Below are positions 60,095 to 64,000 of a DNA stretch of 64,000 bases, one piece after another (within the stretch, counting starts at the first letter, position 1; each line of letters begins with the position of its first letter). The notes under the pieces were generated by a model. The model saw only the letters and a list, made by a program, of their open reading frames with translations, did not search any database and was not told the DNA's origin. The translations under genes and the position numbers were made by a program. The DNA lies in the NCBI GenBank assembly GCA_034698045.1, contig JAQGAU010000005.1, forward strand, positions 1 to 64,000, read 5' to 3'. The DNA is from Paramacrobiotus richtersi. Taxonomy: Eukaryota > Tardigrada > Eutardigrada > Parachela > Macrobiotidae.

Positions 60095-61887
60095 ATGTGG
60101 AGGCTCGCAAAGCAAATGCGACCGTGCTTGATAGTCTTCGTCTTAGTATCGATAAATTTCGTCCGAGGACAGGATGTTGTTGGACCGCCGCAATGCCCAC
60201 CGGAATACGTAGGCGATCAGCAGTCGAACCGCTGTTATGGATTTCAGAACGGCGCCCCAAACAACGGCCGCACCTGGGTGGAGGCACAGAAAGCATGTCG
60301 GGAGATCGGTGGAGATATGGCCATTATTGAGCGAGAAGCGCAGGCGCCCATCAAATATCTGCGCAAAAAGGGCCGTGATAAGGGTATCAATACCGCCTGG
60401 ATAAACGCTAACGACGCGGCGCAGCGGAATACCTTCGTGTGGGGCAACGGCGCAGGCGTAAATCAAAAAGGTGTTCTCAAGTTTAAGGACACGTACCCCC
60501 AGCCGCACGAAAAGCCAAATTGGTAAGCAAACGATTGATCTGATCTAATTTCGAGCATTCGTTCTGATACTGAAAATTGTCGAAGTTTTTTTTTATTCGT
60601 TATTCCGTGATAAAAAGCAAGAAATGCTTCCGATGTATTACGATACTTGATACCGAACTAAATTTCGCAAAAGTGACAACTACAAAGCAATGAGATAATA
60701 TAATTTGGACACCTTTGCTCCTGCCGTAACTGATCAATGAATGAAACATTGTTACAGTTTTCCTAGGCAGCTACATACGTATTCCCTACTGAGGAATGAT
60801 GCATTACCCGAAACGCAGCTTTGCTGAATTTTTTTGTATTTGATTCCATTAGCGTCATTTATTATGTGTCGCTTTTGCAGCATATATTTTGAGTTCTCGG
60901 CCAAAGAAGAAGTATTCATTAACAATTCCCCATGCAAAAAGGATGCCATGAGCTTCGTCTGCCAGATGCCGATGTTTGTTCCCGGTCAAGGAAACAACTA
61001 CCCCAGCGATAAAGGTAGCGTGTATTACATCATTATATCGGTTACAGACTGTATTTTTGGGTCAATTTGAAGCTGGTGATGACAAGAATAAACCCAAACC
61101 AGTGGTGGCCAGCGCTGGAGAGATTGCTTCCCTTATGCCAGAGACCGCGGGAGCGGCGAAGATCATAGCGGTCAGTGCCGATAAACTGGTGCAGGCACGC
61201 AGTGATCTAATTGCCCAAATGTTTGGAACGCCCATTCTCAGTGAAGACGAAATGGAGAAGCTGCTCCCTCGAGGACTGCTGGCGGCCAATATCAGTGACA
61301 CGGCCCTGGCTTCAGCGCGGGCTATTCTGACTGAGATGACTGGGGACTATATGCAGAAATACCGGAAGAATAACGTCACAGAAGTGGCGAAGACGCTGAC
61401 GGCACAGCTTCTAGAAAAAGGACGATCCATTCGGTGTACATACGGGTAATTAAATAACACGTGAATGCCACTTCCATAGCCTATCAAACATGATAGCTTC
61501 ATTATAAATTGTAGCGCATGCACTGTGACTCAGTGTTAACAAAACGCAGAATGCAACTGACATAAACGAAACAGAAAGCGTACACTGGATGTTAAGCTTT
61601 GATATCTTGTTTTTTTCAGAGTTAACGAGAAACAGCGCCAGGTGGAATGCATTTCGGCCTCCAGCGGCATAATCGACACTTGTATTAAAGCGACCTCCGT
61701 GGACGGGACAGTGGTACGGGACTGCGGCTTGCCAGGCATGAAGCTTTCCGGGTGCCATACGACGATCCAGGGCGTGGTGTGTCTGTGCGACCGGGACCTG
61801 TGCAACTTTGCGCCACGGGTTGTTACATCTGCCGCACTGCTGCTAGGATCGATTATTGTGGCTATTGGCTCTTTTTTGATAGTTTGA
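60095..61887 (+). CDS. C-type lectin / Ly6-uPAR fusion with GPI-like tail
   Basis: Four exons: 60095-60522, 60881-61014, 61073-61445 and 61620-61887, phases consistent, about 400 residues. The ATG at 60095 starts a signal peptide (LIVFVLVSINFVRG). Residues about 33-175 form a C-type lectin-like domain: CPPEY...RCYGF...TWVEAQKACREIGGDMA...CKKDAMSFVCQ. The usual EPN/QPD and WND calcium motifs are not visible, so carbohydrate binding is uncertain. Residues about 188-300 are helical and Ala/Glu rich. Residues about 305-380 have Ly6/uPAR spacing: RCTYG, DTCIKAT, RDCG, SGC, and CLCDRDLCN, where the final Cys-Asn is the family hallmark. The end (AALLLGSIIVAIGSFLIV) is a hydrophobic tail like a GPI signal. 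Predicted to be attached to the outer cell surface. Acceptor of exon 3 is chosen by phase only. Confidence 0.75.
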
Positions 61888-63087
61888 ACCAGCCAAAGAT
61901 GCTGTGTTTTTGCTGAATCTTCTTTTGTGGTTTTAGACATATTTTTGATGGCCTTGTGGTTCTTTGATAACACAACGCACAATTGTTCGTGTAAGTTTTC
62001 GGTTTTATCGATTTTAGAATTTAACGATGTCTCAACAATCTGATGACTAAGAGATATATGGACAGTACTGGCGTTTTCGGAATCTTTTGTTGCGGGTTAT
62101 TTTTATGTAATTTTACATTTCAGCTGCTTCGGTGATATTTGTGCCAGTACAGGGTAATGATTTGTAAGCGCATTCGCATACCATAGTATTGCGAAAATGC
62201 GAGAGCAAATACTGCAGCGCAGTGAACCATTGCATACTAAGTTGCATAACATTTCGTCAGAATAGTTGAGAGACTCTGAAAGCCTTGGATGTCGTTTCTG
62301 ATAGCCTCTAAAATATCCGTTAGCAGAAATGTACGGAAAATCGCACGGCACGTGTACTTCTACCTCTACTGTACTTATATTCTGACATTAAATTTCGACA
62401 CTTAATAGTAGGTTTCTTGCATAAAATACGATAACGGCAAAAGAACGAGAGACAGCTCTTTTTCAACTTGTTGATACTACAGCAGACGCATTACTTTAAA
62501 AGCTCCTGTTGGAGATGCTGGTGCGATTTAAGCAGTGGTGTTAGTACATATGCTGAGGACCATCCAAAGATCGTCGTCAGATCTAGTGGATTCATTTTGA
62601 GGTTGGTGCGGAAATCGAGATCCCCTTTGGAAACCTGACTCGTATGCAATACTTATAATATTAGATTTAGTAACGGTGGCCCTTACTGTCCTCGGTTCGA
62701 CATGCTTACACTTCAAGTATATTGTATCGCTTAGCTACTGGTCTTCTCTAACGATTACGTACATCTGTTCCTCGTTAAAAAGGCTTCGTTATATTTTCAT
62801 GAATCAAATCGTACATCGATACAGTGAAGCGGGATTTACGTTAATATTGCTGCAGAGTTGTTGCAGACTATTGTTTGTTTACCCTGATACGGATGTTTTT
62901 AACCGATACATATAAATGTCCTGCCTGCGGGTGTTGACCTCAATACCTCCGACTTACAGCACCGCGAAAAAAATCGCTGGTTACAAGCATGATTATAAGT
63001 ATTGGAAACTGAGAATCTGACTATTGACGACACTCGCAGTCCTCTCGATAAGCTCGAAAAACAGCGAGACTGAAAACTGCGTGCTGC
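61888..63087. other. 1.2 kb intergenic region
   Basis: AT-rich; frames up to 82 codons on both strands lack any domain, signal peptide or splice partner. No RNA gene or repeat seen. Confidence 0.5.
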
Positions 63088-63568
63088 ATGGAGGCCTATT
63101 ATCTGGCGTATCTAATTGGAATTAACATGGTTTATGCTCCTTTCGATGAAAGCCATTTTCCATTCGAGTTTCCAAAGACTATTATCGATAAAAACGTTTT
63201 CAAATTAAAAACGGATGAAGAAAGCATATCGATAAAGTCACCGGGCTACCCTAATCCATATCCAGCTAACTTCAATACATCCTACTTTATATCCGGAGAA
63301 GGAAAACGTCTACAGGTAACGCTAAGCTGCAGGTCCCGGTTTACTAACATGCAGCCGCTGTTTACTACGACTTTCTCAAACCCTTTTAAACTGAATATCA
63401 AGAATCTCTACAAATAACCGACCCATGATCTCCTAAAGGTCAAGCATAAAATGAAAAGAAAGCTGCACCAATCATCCTTCTTCCAGGTTATATCGGCAAC
63501 ATTCGATCTGAGACCTGAGAATGACCACGGGCGATGCCTGGATCGACTTACGGCCTTCGATGCAAAAT
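63088..63568 (+). CDS. CUB-domain secreted protein, 5' part
   Basis: Exon 1 is 63088-63315 and exon 2 is 63487-63568, phase 0 then 1; the gene continues past 63568, perhaps beyond the window. The N-terminus is moderately hydrophobic (YYLAYLIGINMVYA) and may be a signal peptide. From about residue 48 a CUB domain is seen: ISIKSPGYPNPYPANFNTSY, then across the intron RLQVISATFDLRPEN and CLDRLTAFD. The first expected cysteine pair is not obvious (the Cys after YP.N is replaced by Ser or Thr), so the first disulfide may be missing. CUB domains occur in extracellular proteases and matrix proteins. The remainder cannot be judged. Confidence 0.55.
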
Positions 63569-63781
63569 GTAATCACCATCTGTTATATTGTTCATAACAG
63601 CATTTCAAAGCAGCTGTGCTTATATACCACGCTGCATTGACAATTTCCTGCTGTACAATACGTCGTAGGGATTTTTGGTTAAGTAAGTCCACCTGGTTTT
63701 CCACAAAGTTAAGAAACTATGAGAGGTCCGATGTATAGTTTGGCCCATCGGTTTTACTTGTTCAGACGAGTTTTGGTTCCC

Positions 63782-63903
63782 AGCGTGCTGTCGACAGTTC
63801 AGTCTACGTTTCTTGTTGTGTTCGGCGTTCGTCAGAGCGTGCTGCCGACAGTTTTATTTGAGCTTCTTATACTACTGTTATTCTTATAGTACTGTTCGGC
63901 GTT
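63782..63903. repeat. two interleaved short direct repeats
   Basis: AGCGTGCTGTCGACAGTT at 63782-63799 recurs at 63836-63853 with one change. TGTTCGGCGTT at 63819-63829 recurs exactly at 63893-63903. Spacings are 54 and 74 bp. Confidence 0.6.
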
Positions 63904-63931
63904 GCGCAAAATTTATGCAGCAAAGTGCGTG

Positions 63932-63962
63932 ACGTTAGGTTAACTTTAACGTTAGGTTAACT
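63932..63962. repeat. 14-bp tandem pair ACGTTAGGTTAACT
   Basis: Two identical 14-bp copies (63932-63945 and 63949-63962) separated by 3 bp. Each contains a GTTAAC palindrome. Confidence 0.65.
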
Positions 63963-64000
63963 CTCACCTGGAATAATTGTAGATCCTTACACCAACATGG

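Larger units (their letters stand above)
63569..64000. other. intron or intergenic end of window with short repeats
   Basis: It may be a long intron of the CUB gene. It contains paired 18-bp and 11-bp direct repeats at 63782-63903 and a 14-bp tandem pair at 63932-63962. No further exon could be assigned. Confidence 0.4.

Noticed and set aside
1-64000. Search for mobile elements, CRISPR arrays and RNA genes
   Set aside because: No reverse transcriptase, transposase, integrase or capsid-like frame, no terminal repeats, no spacer array and no clover-leaf or rRNA-like sequence was recognised by eye.

Overview
The window is from a compact animal nuclear genome. Nearly all genes are split by GT-AG introns, mostly 50-70 bp, coding sequence is dense on both strands, and the gene set is metazoan: receptor cyclase, TSP1/Ig receptor, motile-cilium proteins, M14 carboxypeptidase, C-type lectin and CUB proteins. 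Intron size, base composition and gene content suggest a tardigrade; that is an inference, not a proof. I see no LTR element, DNA transposon, CRISPR array, rRNA or tRNA.

Left half (0-32 kb). This part is dominated by genes expected in a motile cilium or sperm flagellum. They are a two-DCX doublecortin protein (547-3758, -), a coiled-coil protein (4337-6867, -), an SLC13 transporter (9047-11466, +), CCDC39 (11711-15591, -), a four-repeat cyclic-nucleotide-gated channel of the CNGK type (16179-23526, +) and CFAP43 (23793-29315, -). CCDC39 and the channel are head to head across 587 bp. Two unrecognised proteins follow (30237-31073, + and 31643-32185, -).

Middle (32-45 kb). There is a putative O-fucosyltransferase-like membrane protein (32941-35482), a small defensin-like secreted peptide (35971-36180), and a tandem pair of RIIa-domain proteins (38051-40808 and 41536-43802). 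The second RIIa protein carries many RRST protein kinase A consensus sites and ends in a CaaX-like CCIL.

Right part (45-64 kb). The most unusual gene is a receptor guanylate-cyclase-like protein (45484-50438). Its ectodomain resembles the bacterial phosphate-binding protein PstS, followed by one membrane segment, a kinase-homology domain and a cyclase domain whose key catalytic residues are changed. Next come a TSP1-TSP1-Ig-Ig receptor (50590-53987), an uncharacterised protein (54437-57082, -), a digestive-type carboxypeptidase (57632-59405), a lectin-Ly6 fusion with a GPI-like tail (60095-61887) and the start of a CUB-domain protein (63088 to the window edge).

Taken together, the left half and the RIIa pair read like parts of flagellar structure and cAMP/cGMP/K+ signalling. 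The PstS-ectodomain cyclase is the best candidate for an undescribed receptor type. Exon boundaries were assigned by eye from splice signals, reading phase and family similarity; nothing was run.
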